Below are positions 22,963 through 33,160 of a DNA stretch of 64,000 nt, piece after piece. How positions within the stretch are numbered: position 1 is the stretch's first letter; the number at the start of each line of letters is the position of its first letter. Position numbers and translations under genes: made by a program. Source of the DNA: Riptortus pedestris. Lineage: Eukaryota; Arthropoda; Insecta; Hemiptera; Alydidae. The DNA lies in the NCBI GenBank assembly GCA_019009955.1, contig CM032230.1, positions 22,125,001 to 22,189,000 of the forward strand, read 5' to 3'. The notes beneath the pieces were generated by a model that ran no database searches, was not told the origin of the DNA, and saw only the letters and a list, made by a program, of their open reading frames with translations.

Positions 22963-23310
22963 ATCAACAGACAGACGTCACATATGTCAGCTCATCGAAA
23001 CTCATTAGGAGTACCCCTAACTTTCCCTTTCTTAATTACACAATCACAGTGCTTACAGAGATCCATACATAATCTGCAAACAAAGACCCATCGAACAAAC
23101 ACATTTAGCTTTTTGTTTATGAATATTAAAGATCGTAATCAATTATCCACTTGTGTTACTTATGCTATAATAAATACAGTATTTTATTTTTCTTCCAGCT
23201 TTCGTCAGTATCCACTTGATCCTCCATAGGTAAAATTAGATTTCCATGCCGTGTTTGATTCATAGGAAGAAAAAAGGGCCCCAAACGTTTGACCTAAAAA
23301 ATTGCTCTCT
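22963..23310. other. Unique sequence with splice-like signals
   Basis: Contains a strong acceptor-like stretch (TTTTATTTTTCTTCCAG, AG at 23197-23198) and GTAAAA 31 bases later, plus CTCTCTCTTTTCAG near 23310-23323. No supported coding sequence. Confidence 0.3.
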
Positions 23311-23323
23311 CTTTTCAGCTCTA

Positions 23324-23417
<94 letters not shown>
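23324..23417. repeat. (TG)n then (TA)n microsatellite
   Basis: About 55 bp of TG and 39 bp of TA, outside any recognisable HLE. Confidence 0.95.
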
Positions 23418-23422
<5 letters not shown>

Positions 23423-23599
23423 TTATTAATATATATTTTTTATTTGTTCCCTATAGTAACCCTATTAGGATGTTTATATTTTTTTTTGCAAGCAAGTTAT
23501 GAAAAGTTGCAAATGCATTTGTAGTGTATTACAAATAAATTCATAAAAAAATTATTTCAGGAGTACAAGTTATATATAAACAATTAACAATAATAACGT

Positions 23600-23705
23600 T
23601 ATTAAAAATAAAAACATATAAAGATTAGATTATCAGTCTTGAAAAAAGGAAAATAAAAATAAAAACATATAAAGATTAGATTATTAGTCTTGAAAAAAGG
23701 AAAAA
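23600..23705. repeat. Tandem duplication, ~51 bp unit
   Basis: AAAACATATAAAGATTAGAT followed by TAGTCTTGAAAAAAGGA occurs twice in succession. Confidence 0.85.
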
Positions 23706-23733
23706 AAAAGAATTATAGAGTATTCGTAAATAC

Positions 23734-23780
<47 letters not shown>

Positions 23781-23931
23781 GTTTTAGCAGGTATCCCCAA
23801 CGCGAAATCAGTCATTCAGGAATTGAGGATTACTCATGACGCAGTATTTGAAAAATATCTTAAATGTCCATCGATTTTTCCTAAGAGTTGACGAAAATGA
23901 GGCAAGTTCAAAATTTTATATATATATATAC
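23781..23931 (+). mobile_element. HLE 5' segment, diverged
   Basis: TTTTAGCAGGTATCCCCAAC to AAATGAGGCAAGTTCAAAAT with TA tracts on both sides (23737-23778, 23919-23931). Confidence 0.7.
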
Positions 23932-23934
23932 GCT

Positions 23935-24010
23935 TAATGTTGTTTATTGTTTATTATTATTTACGTCCACTTTATGCTACTATGTCTAATCGGGACGGGT
24001 TATCTTGCTC
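23935..24010 (-). mobile_element. SINE 3' fragment
   Basis: TTATTTACGTCCACTTT and CTAATCGGGACGGGTTA are the complement of the SINE tail. It sits between an HLE 5' segment and an HLE 3' module, as if inserted into one copy. Confidence 0.65.
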
Positions 24011-24011
24011 G

Positions 24012-24227
24012 TAGAACTTCACATTTTCCCCCGCATGGCGAACTTTTTGGTTTTTGGTGCATTCCGAAGAGAGCTCTGGCGGCGGTTTTCGTAACTATTC
24101 GTCCCTCGTGTATAAGTTTAGTGATCCCTTACTACTTACTACACTTGTTATTGGGCGGATTTCTCTATTGTAAAACTTCACGTGGGAAATCTGCTTAGTT
24201 TACGCAGCCCCTGCGTGGCGGACTTTT
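24012..24227 (+). mobile_element. HLE 3' end, Z module
   Basis: GAGAGCTCTGGCGGCGGTTT, ATTCGTCCCTCGTGTATA, GTGGGAAATCTGCTTAGTTT and ACGCAGCCCCTGCGTGGCGG. Confidence 0.8.
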
Positions 24228-24354
24228 CTAGATTCTTACTAATTCTTACATTCCATGTATCTTCCATTATTATATTTGAAATTTATATGACTATTACTTT
24301 GTCGTGCATTCTTTTGACGTTCTAATGCAGGAATATCAAAAGAGTGCACGATTC

Positions 24355-24448
24355 TCCCACCCTGGCTAGAAAAAGGTGGTAACCTGATAACCCGTCCCAA
24401 TTAGCCTAAGTTGCAAAAAGTGAACGTTAATAAATAATAATAATAATA
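24355..24448 (+). mobile_element. SINE 3' fragment with (TAA)n tail
   Basis: CCCACCCTGGCTAGAAAAAG, CCCGTCCCAATTAGCCTAAG, then (AATAAT)n. Confidence 0.7.
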
Positions 24449-24902
24449 ATGCAGAAATTAATCTTTGCTGCGACCGTAGTCAAAACATACAAATAAGTTA
24501 ATAATTTATGTCTGAAGATTTGCCCCAAGTTTATTTATGCCAGTAGTAAAACTGGTAAAGAATGTGAAAAGCGATTAGTTTTGTGCATTTAGTGACGACT
24601 CGACATTAAGCGGTGAGACTGGCTGCAATTAGGGCTAATGTAATTAACACGATCTGGAGGGCACTCAAGGGCTTAATTCCATCAGAGCAGTTCAAAGGGA
24701 AGAGTGGGGAGCGGGGGCTGTAAAACATCTCTACATCAGTGTCAGCGATGCCCCGGGGCGCTATTGTCCCCGCTATATTCCCTCACCGGCCGAGCTACGG
24801 ACACGCACCAGCTCAAAGGAGATTTGCCACACCGTCGAATATATCTCAACATCTATCTGCATTTCTCCCGTAGAAAAAAAAAACATCAGGCAGTCACCAT
24901 AA
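24449..24902. other. Unique, GC-richer island
   Basis: Higher-complexity sequence with TAAT-type motifs (GGGCTAATGTAATTAACACG near 24635) and a GC-rich patch at about 24705-24790. The open frame at 24704 shows no domain. Possible regulatory DNA; unproven. Confidence 0.35.
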
Positions 24903-25454
24903 CGCATTAGGCAGATTCTCCTCGTGAAGTTATAACAAAAAATAAATCTACAAACTGGTAACGCAACACCACTGTGAAATTGAATAAATACAAACTGTTA
25001 AGAAAAAATAAAACTTTCAGACAATTTTAATACCCTCCCAACGGGAAGCGTCTGAAATGTAAACAAACAGGTCTCCCAACCTCTCACCTGAAAGAAAAAC
25101 AATTACTGAAATAAATAATAATATAACATTTTAATTCAAAACTATTGTTTATGTAACATGAGTATAAGCTCAAAACTGAAAACTGCTAATATCTCGGTTA
25201 ATATTCCAGGTAAAGAAGAAATGTATAAAATAATATTTATAGTACATTTAATTTGCAATAAGATTGGTTCGATACACTTTTTCGATACGACGTGTAGTAA
25301 CGGAGGTATTTGGCATTTTCATTATTCTCCCCCCCCCCTGGTCCGATTTGAGCCCGTTAACGAACTTGATCTTCATTTTTACATAAAACGACTAAATGTC
25401 GAGCTCAGTAAAGATCAAACAATAATTGCGACCCCTAGAGCGGTAACAGACAAG

Positions 25455-25506
<52 letters not shown>

Positions 25507-25645
25507 AAATTTATAAACAGTTTCGAACGGACCTCATTTTCGTCATCTCCTGGCTAAAATCGATGGACATTTGAAGAAAAATGTGGAAAAAAAGCGTCAT
25601 GAATACGACCTCAATACCTGAACCCTTGAGGGAAACCTGCTAAAA
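24903..25645 (-). mobile_element. HLE copy, Y variant with altered 3' end
   Basis: The left edge lacks the hairpin and starts CATTAGGCAGATTCTCCTCG. Y module, body with a C9 run, TA core 25459-25495, then the 5' remnant CCCTTGAGGGAAACCTGC. It shares this edge with the copy at 43965. Confidence 0.75.
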
Positions 25646-25718
25646 TACAAATACATTCGTAATAGCCCAGATAATGGAAATAATCCATATAACACTAATA
25701 ATAAGTAAAATGTCTAAA

Positions 25719-25870
25719 AAGATTGGTTCAATACCATTTTTCGATCGAACATATATTTCGAAATGTCCAATCTTAAAACCTCCCAGACCAGTTCTCATTT
25801 CAATCCATAAAAAACTTGATAAATTGAACTTTGATGGGACTTCATTTTAACAGATTTCCCTTAAGGTAAT
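25719..25870 (-). mobile_element. Compacted HLE derivative
   Basis: GATTGGTTCAATACCATTTT, then shortened body fused to GGGACTTCATTTTAACAGAT and the 5' palindrome end; core absent. It leads into the array below. Confidence 0.55.
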
Positions 25871-25912
25871 TTATATAGTATACATAGAGTGCGGGGATGA
25901 GTATGATTATAT

Positions 25913-26535
25913 TGTTGCGAAAATTAAATAGAGGAATAATCCTTCAGAAAGAGAGTCGCGTATTTGGAGAGTGTGACGTAGATCAAAGCTGCCGATAGAA
26001 AGTTCTAGCCTCTATGGACTCGTCGCCTAGCCCAGCCTCGAATGAACGAGACAATTCCCCTTTGATGTATGCTGACCAGCTATATAAGGGGGGGCCTGCC
26101 GGGAGCGAGGCAGTTTATGCTCAGCGATCTTGATGGTCACTTCAGTGCTACAGTGCGACTTAGTGCAGTGCGGTAAAGAGTTTTTATAAGAAGAACAGTG
26201 TTGTGCCATGACTGTAAGTAACAGTTTAGTGCCGTGTTTAAGACAGTGCAGTGCCGCGAAGTAAAGGACAGTGAAGTGCCGCGAAGCAAAGGACAGTGCA
26301 GTGCCGTCTTTCTGTGAATTTCAGTGAATTATTGGACTGTGACTCATTGAAGAACAGTAACGCTATCAGTGTATACTGTGAGTAGTAATTAAGAATAATC
26401 ACCAAGTTTATTGTGCATTGTGAAATAAATTTTGCAGTGATAAAAACTGTGAAACTTGCGAGTATTTAATTTTGCAATCCAAAAGAACTCTTATTAGAAA
26501 CGTTTATTACTGGTTTTGGTAATAAAAACGTAACA
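25913..26535 (+). mobile_element. Solo LTR, gypsy-type, copy 1
   Basis: Begins TGTTGCGAAAATTAAATA and ends AAAAACGTAACA, so TG...CA termini, 623 bp, with no retroelement interior on either side. A related LTR is present in inverse orientation at 56392-56937, which fixes the edges. Flanks ATAT (left) and ATAA (right) suggest a 4-bp duplication with one change. A TATA-like box (CTATATAAGG, about 26080) and AATAAA (about 26423) are in the right order for LTR U3-R-U5. The middle has two to three copies of a repeat (ACAGTGCAGTGCCGCGAAG, 26245-26305) lacking in copy 2. Assignment to gypsy rather than another LTR group is inference from the 4-bp AT target. Confidence 0.8.
26078..26090 (+). promoter_or_regulatory. 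TATA-like box in the solo LTR
   Basis: CTATATAAGG about 170 bp into the LTR, followed by a G7 run; probable former LTR promoter. Confidence 0.5.
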
Positions 26536-26754
26536 ATAAATATATATATAGATTTCCCTTAAGGTAATTTATATAGTATACATAGAGTGCGTGAATGAGT
26601 ATGATTATATAATATATATATAGATTTCACTTAAGGTAATTTATATAGTATACACAGAGTGCGTGAATGAGTATGATTATATTATATATATAGATTTCCC
26701 TTAAGGTAATTTATATAGTATACATAGAGTGCGTGAATGAGTATGATTATATAA

Positions 26755-27420
26755 TATATACATCGCTCTAGCGGTGACAATTCTTGTTTTATCGTAAACA
26801 AACTAAATATATAACCGTTTTATGCGAAACCACTGAAAATTCAAGTTTATTAATGACTGAAATGGAACCAGTGGGAGAAGGATTTTCGGAAAATCTCGTA
26901 ATATGCCAGACCGAGAAGAATCAACCTTATAACAAATAAAATGTACCATAATTGAAGTTTTAAGCATTTATTCTCTTTAAACGGAGATATTTGGGTTTCT
27001 CAGTCTTCAGCCTAGTAGGCCCCACTCCTATTCTCATCATTCTAGCAAAAAGTTGTTATGTAATGAACCACGTCTTAGTTTAATTATCATATATTGCTTT
27101 TACTATGTGAGGCACCCGCACATACGTTGTGTGATGATCATCTCTTAATATTTTACGTTCTTACCTCGAAAATGTATATTGTGTTCTAGACCATACTCGG
27201 TATTTGACTGTTTCATTTAGCACTCGAGATCGTATTAGCTAATGGCTGAAATCGGAGCCGGAGTAGGGGAAGGAGGTTTAGAGAGGCGGAATTTGAAAAT
27301 TCAAAATAACTCCGTCACTATGATTGGGATAGAAAAATGTCTTGTTACGCTATTGATGTTCTATATATTTTCTTATTCCCTTGTGTGTCATACCAGCACG
27401 TAAGTATCCTCCCAATGTGG
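26755..27420 (+). mobile_element. Two adjacent decayed HLE bodies
   Basis: 26755-27140 starts ATCGCTCTAGCGGTGACAAT and runs through a body and a shortened Y module; 27141-27420 repeats the same order with TTAGCTAATGGCTGAAATCG and GGTTTAGAGAGGCGGAATTT. Neither has a recognisable terminal hairpin. Confidence 0.6.
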
Positions 27421-27429
27421 TGGTTTACA

Positions 27430-28523
27430 CATCTCACTGGGAGGATCGCTAGGACTTTGAAGAATTTTTTCTAAAATAGTGTCATGAGTCATAACCTCAA
27501 TAGCCGATTTCCATTAACCCTAGAACTACCAAGGGGGGGGGGCTCCTTGAGCCCACAACTTTTTGTTTTTGTTCCCTATCACCCAATTTTAATGGGATAT
27601 TTTTGATATTTTATGTATTCCTCAGAAAAACATCCTAGAGTGAGGGCATAACAATAAAATTAAATAAAAAAAATTTCTATGTTGAGAAAACAATTTTTTT
27701 TTGACGTATGGGCTCGAGGAGCCCCCCCCCCCTTGGTAATGCAAGGGGTAGTGATACACTTAAGTACCAAGGGGGGGGGCTCCTCGAGCCCACTGATATT
27801 TAATACTACTTTTAACTAGTAATTCAAGTGTTATTAATTATATTGCTCAAATAATAATTACTTTGATGTAATTTTAACATACACAAACCTTCTCAAGTTT
27901 TTTTTTTCTCAAAAAAAAAAATATATATATATTCTCCCCATATAATTTTTTTTCATATAAAAATATATTACTGAGATGGTTATAATTATTGCTCCTGATA
28001 GGTACTTTTTTTAGAAAAGAGAAGATTTTCTAGGTTGTTCCCAACTAGGGGAACAGTTAGTCCATGCTGCATCCTGGATAAACACTCGGAAAAAAAACTA
28101 TTGTGCAAAAGCACCGATAATTGCATTACGAATCTGATAATTATATTTTCTTAAATTAACATTCTATTATAATGTTATAATAACTTAGATATAGATAACT
28201 TTTTATTCTAACAATGTTTAGATATGTTCCTCCAGTAGAATAAAATTACATTTAATTTAAAGTCATCCTTTTTTCCCCATCCGAACTTTTTTTTTTAATT
28301 TATTTTTATTTTTGTGTTTATTTTTTTTTTTTAATTTTTTTTTCACAGGTGTCATAAGAAACGTTCATTAAACATAATCCAATAGAAATAAAAATTTTAA
28401 AAAAATTATAGAACCAAAATAAAAGGTTTTTAAGGTTGTGGGCTCGAGGAGCCCCCCCTTGGTAATCCATGCGACCTGGGAGAGGTCGGTAATACTAGGG
28501 TTAAGAGAAATCTGCTTAAAGGA
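27430..28523 (-). mobile_element. HLE 5' segment split by a second piggyBac
   Basis: GGTTTACACATCTCACTGGG, GTGTCATGAGTCATAACCTC, CAATAGCCGATTTCCATTAA, then the piggyBac, then TTAAGAGAAATCTGCTTAAA. The insertion point is the TTAA at the centre of the HLE palindrome. Confidence 0.75.
27518..28500. mobile_element. piggyBac-type MITE at TTAA
   Basis: TTAA flanks at 27514-27517 and 28501-28504. Ends are CCCTAGAACTACC and the complement of CCCTAGTATTACC. GC-rich blocks pairing ACCAAGGGGGG with CCCCCCTTGG and containing GGGCTCGAGGAGCCC lie near both ends and again at 27710-27800. 983 bp, AT-rich interior with long T runs, no transposase. It is a different family from the 9349 element because end and subterminal repeats differ. 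Confidence 0.8.
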
Positions 28524-29780
28524 CAGATGTTTGCGGTATGAGAACCGCCTTGACAAAAAGAAATTATTACCACCTCGCAGTGAAATGAACTATAGACAAG
28601 GACAGTACTCCAAAACATCTAAATAGCCTAGGAGTTACAAATAATGACTCCTGTTAAGGTGACCTTAGATAAATCAACAGGTTCCATCTAAAGATATAGG
28701 TTACTTTTGTTACAAAAAATTGGTCATACACAGTTTCGGTATCCCTGATTGTCTACTCCTAAAGAGCCACTCCCTTATTGATAACTCCTACCTCAGCAGC
28801 CGTTGAACCTCTCGTATTTGCATGAAGACGAAATGATTAATTAATAGCGAGGAGGAAGACGGGGCGCTTTTGTCGAATAATGGCTCTTCTTAGAGGATCT
28901 ATGCGGGCAATTTAGCCTCGCTAAAGAAAACCTTAAAAAGGCTATAACTCATCCTCCGAAAGATTAATATTGCTTGATTCATTGCGACAAGGTGTCTGTC
29001 CCTTCGCCCAATCACTCATCCAGCTGTGTGCTAGAACCCGTCAATGGGAAAGCAAAAGACGCAGGAAGGTAAGGGGTATTGTGCATGCTATGAATAATTG
29101 AGACAAATCTGGCTACTCTGGAATATACTTAAAAACGAGGTACAATAATACAAATACAAATGTGACGATTGATGCAAATATAAATGAACATACAATATTG
29201 GAGACACATTTCTCTAATGAGCTAAGTGGTATAATGTTTGATGATAAGAAACTCTGACAACTTCAAAATTCTCGACAATAAAACCTGATAGTAGGTAATG
29301 CTTTAGTCACGAAACACACGAGACATTTATCCTCTTCGAAGTCACAAACAGAGCAATCATCGACACAGCATCTTCAAAAGACGTTCAAAAATATGTTTGA
29401 AGAATATACAAGACCGTTATTATCAAATTACAATTTAATAAAAATTAAACAAGACGTCAGGAAATGGAAAACATCGTCCTGAAGTAATCGCCAAAAAATC
29501 GTACTGACAAGAGAATATATGAGAAAGAATTAATTAAGAAAGAATATATGAGAAAGAATTAATTTTTCTCAGGGATGTGCTGAATGGTGGAAGGTGCATA
29601 TTAAAAGGAAAATACAAATAAGGCCTTCCTTCCACAAATAATTATATTTAACAGCGACAAGGACCTTTCATAGCAAGAGCTCCTTCATCGGTAGTATTTT
29701 GCCGTCGTTCCCGTAGACTCCTACTATCAACCACTGCAGAAAATGGTCGGACTTATATTTGTGATCGACATACTACTCGA
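28524..29780. other. Unique region, GC-richer in the first third
   Basis: No gene or repeat recognised. 28780-29060 holds an octamer-type ATTTGCAT (about 28817) and ATGATTAATTAATAG (about 28830), compatible with POU and homeodomain sites; candidate regulatory DNA only. A short direct duplication (AATATATGAGAAAGAATTAA) occurs at 29513-29562. Confidence 0.35.
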
Positions 29781-29845
29781 TATATATTTGGACCTGGAGA
29801 AAAATGAAGATAAAGTAAACCTTATCAAGAATATCGCTTCCAGCA

Positions 29846-30240
29846 ATGGGTCAATGGCCACGCCTCATGGATAGGGCGAGAAGAAATTGTTTGAAGAGAG
29901 GAGCGGCCACAAATACCCACCGGGAACCTGAAGGGACCAAAAAGAGCGAAAAGGTGTCTTTACATCTGTATCCCGTACATGCGGAGGCTCACCGAGACCT
30001 TAGGCCAAAAACTAAGAAAAATAGGACTGAAAACGGCTTTCACAAATAAGATTTCCCAAAAGGCCATGTTGACAAAGGGCAAAGACAAGATTGGATACTG
30101 TAGACAAGTCTAGGATACACCGAGTGTACTGCTCGGGTTTTTCGACGTACGTAGGGCAAAGTAGGAAAATTAGAACCAAGGTAAAGGACTACATTACGCG
30201 GGAGACAAAATTCCATGCGCAAACCACGGAATCACGAGGA
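29846..30240 (+). pseudogene. Penelope-like element remnant with GIY-YIG motif
   Basis: Three frames must be combined. One gives LMDRARRNCLKRG; the next TGNLKGPKRAKRCLYI followed by CIPYMRRLTETLGQKLRKIG, LKTAFTNK and AMLTKGKDKIG (about 29920-30090); the third VYCSGFSTYVGQSRKIRTKV then KDYITRE (about 30120-30210). Penelope-like retroelements end their RT with an RA motif, then IPY-x-x-x-x-SE-x-x-R and a GIY-YIG endonuclease with YVGQTxRxLxxRxxEH, in this order. Stops and frameshifts make it dead. Sequence up to 30838, including CTGATGATGGACGAGCACTG (about 30680), may be its 3' untranslated part. Confidence 0.6.
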
Positions 30241-30838
30241 TAGTTGTATGAGGCTAAGAAGAGCAGGAAATTGAACGTGGCCAGGGTAATATTAAACGGG
30301 GAAAGTTCCGAAATAGGAACAGGAACCTCAACCGCTATGGAGAGGGTATAGTCTCCTCCGATGTCTCGCGGGAGACCCTAGTTGCCCTGCAGGGTAGGCA
30401 CAGTCGACATCTATCGAGACCAGCCAACTTTGATGAAAGCCTTCCCTCTCTATTTAGTAAATCATAAACATTGTTTTTTTTTGTGTGTAAATTTAATTTA
30501 GACCCTTTAATCTCGCAATTAGAAATGTAATTCATATTAGTTTTTATAACTTTTTGTTATATTGACTTTTCTCTTATCCTGTTGCCTTTTTTTAATAATT
30601 CTATAGATTAAGAAAAATTGTAACAAATACCATTTAATTGTTGAGTCATTTATATACTGTTTGTGTGTTGACAGGGCACTGATGATGGACGAGCACTGAA
30701 CACTCTCTGTTGCTGTTAAATATATAGTTTGCGGAAGGAAAGCCTGATTTTGTTTTCCTAGTGTAAGAATTGGATACACGACGTTCACAAATACTTGAAC
30801 CTTCAACATTCTCATCCGACCTTCAGAAAAAGTATATC
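30241..30838. other. Possible Penelope-like 3' tail, otherwise unassigned
   Basis: No coding domain recognised. The element's 3' end is not defined. Confidence 0.3.
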
Positions 30839-31417
30839 AAAAAGTCCGTCACGCAGGGGCTGCGTAAACTTAGCAAATTTCCTACGTGAAGTTTTACAAT
30901 AGAGAAATCTCACGAGTGCCGAGCAGTTAAGGAAACGGTCGAACTAGCTTTTGGCGGGAAAAGTCACTCGTCCGTTAGCCGCCCAGATTTTAAAAAATTG
31001 CAAATATTTTGGTGAATATTCAAGATAGAGAATAAATGCATATAATAATATCTATAGTAAATTTAATTTGCAATAAGATTGATTCTGTACAATGTTTCGA
31101 TCCGACGTATAGTAACGGAGATATTTCGAAAATCCTCTAAACCCCCCCTCCCACTAGTCCGATTTCAGCCGTTAACGAACTTGATCTTTATTTTTACATA
31201 AAACGACTAAATATCGAGTTTAGTAACGATCAAACAAAAATTGCGACCGCTAGAGCAGTAACAGACATATATATATAAAATATATATATAGTTTTGAACG
31301 GACCTCATTTTCGTCATCTACTAGGTAGGATAGATGGACATTTGAAGATAAATTTCGAAAATTCCGTCATGAGTATGACCTCAATAGCTGATTTCCTTTA
31401 AGGGAAAGCTGCTAAAA
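30839..31417 (-). mobile_element. HLE copy, X module, complete and compact
   Basis: AAAGTCCGTCACGCAGGGGC at left, X module (CTTTTGGCGGGAAAAGTCAC, GTCCGTTAGCCGCCCAGATT), full body, short TA core (31266-31290), 5' segment and TTTCCTTTAAGGGAAAGCTG. About 580 bp; the best compact X copy. Confidence 0.9.
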
Positions 31418-32365
31418 TAGCAGTAGAACATGCGTTATTGCTTTGCCTATTCTTGGAGGCCAGAAGATTCTTTGATTTTTTTTTTTAAAAAAAAAAAAGG
31501 TTGATATCCTATTTAAGTTTTTCAAGACTGTAAACTTCTTTAACGTAATATTAACTTTTTTGTCTGTTAAAGAGCCTCCGTGTCGAAGCATAATAATAAC
31601 AAATAAATAAATGATCCATAAGATAGGATAGGATAAAGGTTGGACTGCTCAAGATAGGGCGTGCTGGTAATTGGGAGGGCCATCCCAATCCTCGAGTCTA
31701 ATTGATATCGACCTCCTTGGAAGCCGCAGATTGATTGGACACCGATTAGCTTCCTCCTTTCCGTTTTTAATCCGGACGCCTCTTAATCCCCCCACTAATC
31801 CCTAATCCCACACAACACCGCTTACATTCACAGGATGCCAGCTGTTAATCAAGGACCAAGCCGAAATGAATGTTTCCTCTTCATGCTTTAATCACTCCTT
31901 ACCTGGGAATTCCGACCGGCTAATTAGCGAATGAATAATACACCACTACTGGGATAAGGATTTAATGCTACTCACGCGGACGCGCTTATTACCAAAAGCC
32001 TTTTAGTCAGTCTTCCCACAAGTGTATAATTCATAATAGTAACGAAATAAAACATTGATTCAACTTTGACACTGGTTTACACTCCACGAATTACATCATA
32101 TAAAAGAAATGAGCTAAAAATAAAAAAAAGGCGACTCAATTTCTTAATGTATAAAGAAAATCCATCCTAGTTCAATCTTTACATCGCAGGTAAAAGAGAA
32201 GATTAAGATGCTACTATTATTTGTAGAAATTATGTACAGTACACAAGGCCACGAAAAATTATTAACAAATTAATAAACTAGCAAATATTCAAAGTTTGTT
32301 TTTCATATTATCATAACTAATGACTAGGCGATACATTAAAGAAAGAATTGGGCCTATTCTATACT
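31418..32365. other. Unique region with a homeodomain-site cluster
   Basis: 31640-32000 is GC-richer, free of known repeats and rich in TAAT cores. No open frame of note. Confidence 0.4.
31768..31808 (+). promoter_or_regulatory. Cluster of four TAATCC motifs
   Basis: TAATCC occurs at 31768, 31784, 31796 and 31803, all on one strand within 41 bp. TAATCC is the site preferred by K50 homeodomain proteins (Otx, Bicoid, Goosecoid, Pitx). CTAATTGAT (about 31699) and GCTAATTAGCGAATGAAT (about 31919) lie nearby. Function is inference. Confidence 0.4.
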
Positions 32366-32920
32366 AAAAAAAAGTCCGTCACGCAAGGGCTGCGTTAACT
32401 AAGCAGATTACCCACGTGAAGTTATACAATAGAGAAATCTGCCTAATAACAACTGTAGTAGTAAGAAACCTCTAAACCTAAAACATTATTTAGGGCGTAA
32501 TAACCCAGAAATTTCTAGCCCCAAAAAACAGTTAACCTAACCTCTAAACCTATACACGAGGGACGAATAGTTATGGAAATGGCCACCAGAGCTCTCGGCG
32601 GAAAGTCCGAACATAGCCTACGTGATCACACGCAGATTACAAATGCAAATATCTCGGTTAATATTCAAGATAGAGAATAAATGCATATAACAATATTTAT
32701 AGTAAATTTAATTTGCAATAAGATTTGTTCTATACAATTTTTCGATCCGGTGCATAATAACGGAGATATTTCGAATTTATGAAACCCCCCCTCTAAGCCT
32801 CCCCTCCCACTTATCCGACTTCAGCCGTTAACGAACTTGATCTTCCTTTTTACATAAAACTATTAAATACCGAGTTTGGTGACGATTAAACAAAAATTGC
32901 GACCGCTAGAGTGTTAACAG

Positions 32921-33003
<83 letters not shown>

Positions 33004-33160
33004 TATATATATATATAGATATATATATATATAGTTTTGAACGGACCTCATTTTCGTCATCTCCTGGGTAGGATCGATGGACATTTGAAGAAATTTTTCG
33101 AAAATCGCGTCATGAGTACGACCTCAATAGCTGATTTCCCTTAAGGGAAATCTGCTAAAA
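32366..33160 (-). mobile_element. HLE copy, Z module, complete; first of a tandem pair
   Basis: 3' end AAAAGTCCGTCACGCAAGGG; Z module (CGTAATAACCCAGAAATTTC, ACGAGGGACGAATAGTTATG, GGCGGAAAGTCCGAACATAG), body, TA core about 32926-33030, 5' segment, and an intact palindrome GATTTCCCTTAAGGGAAATC before CTGCTAAAA (33152-33160). It joins the next copy without spacer. Confidence 0.9.
32926..33032. repeat. (TA)n core, ~105 bp
   Basis: The longest TA tract in the window, with two GA interruptions near its right end. Confidence 0.95.

Larger units (their letters stand above)
25851..26762. repeat. ~70-bp tandem array built on the HLE 5' palindrome
   Basis: Four units contain AGATTTCCCTTAAGGTAATT, TATATAGTATACATAGAGTG and GAGTATGATTATAT (starts near 25852, 26551, 26621 and 26693; the third has CAC for CCC). 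A solo LTR lies between units 1 and 2. Confidence 0.85.

Noticed and set aside
23246..23524. Open frames made of VCVCVC / YIYIYI.
   Set aside because: They are translations of TG and TA microsatellites.
24704..24910. Small gene in the GC-richer island.
   Set aside because: Short, no start context, no domain and no second exon.
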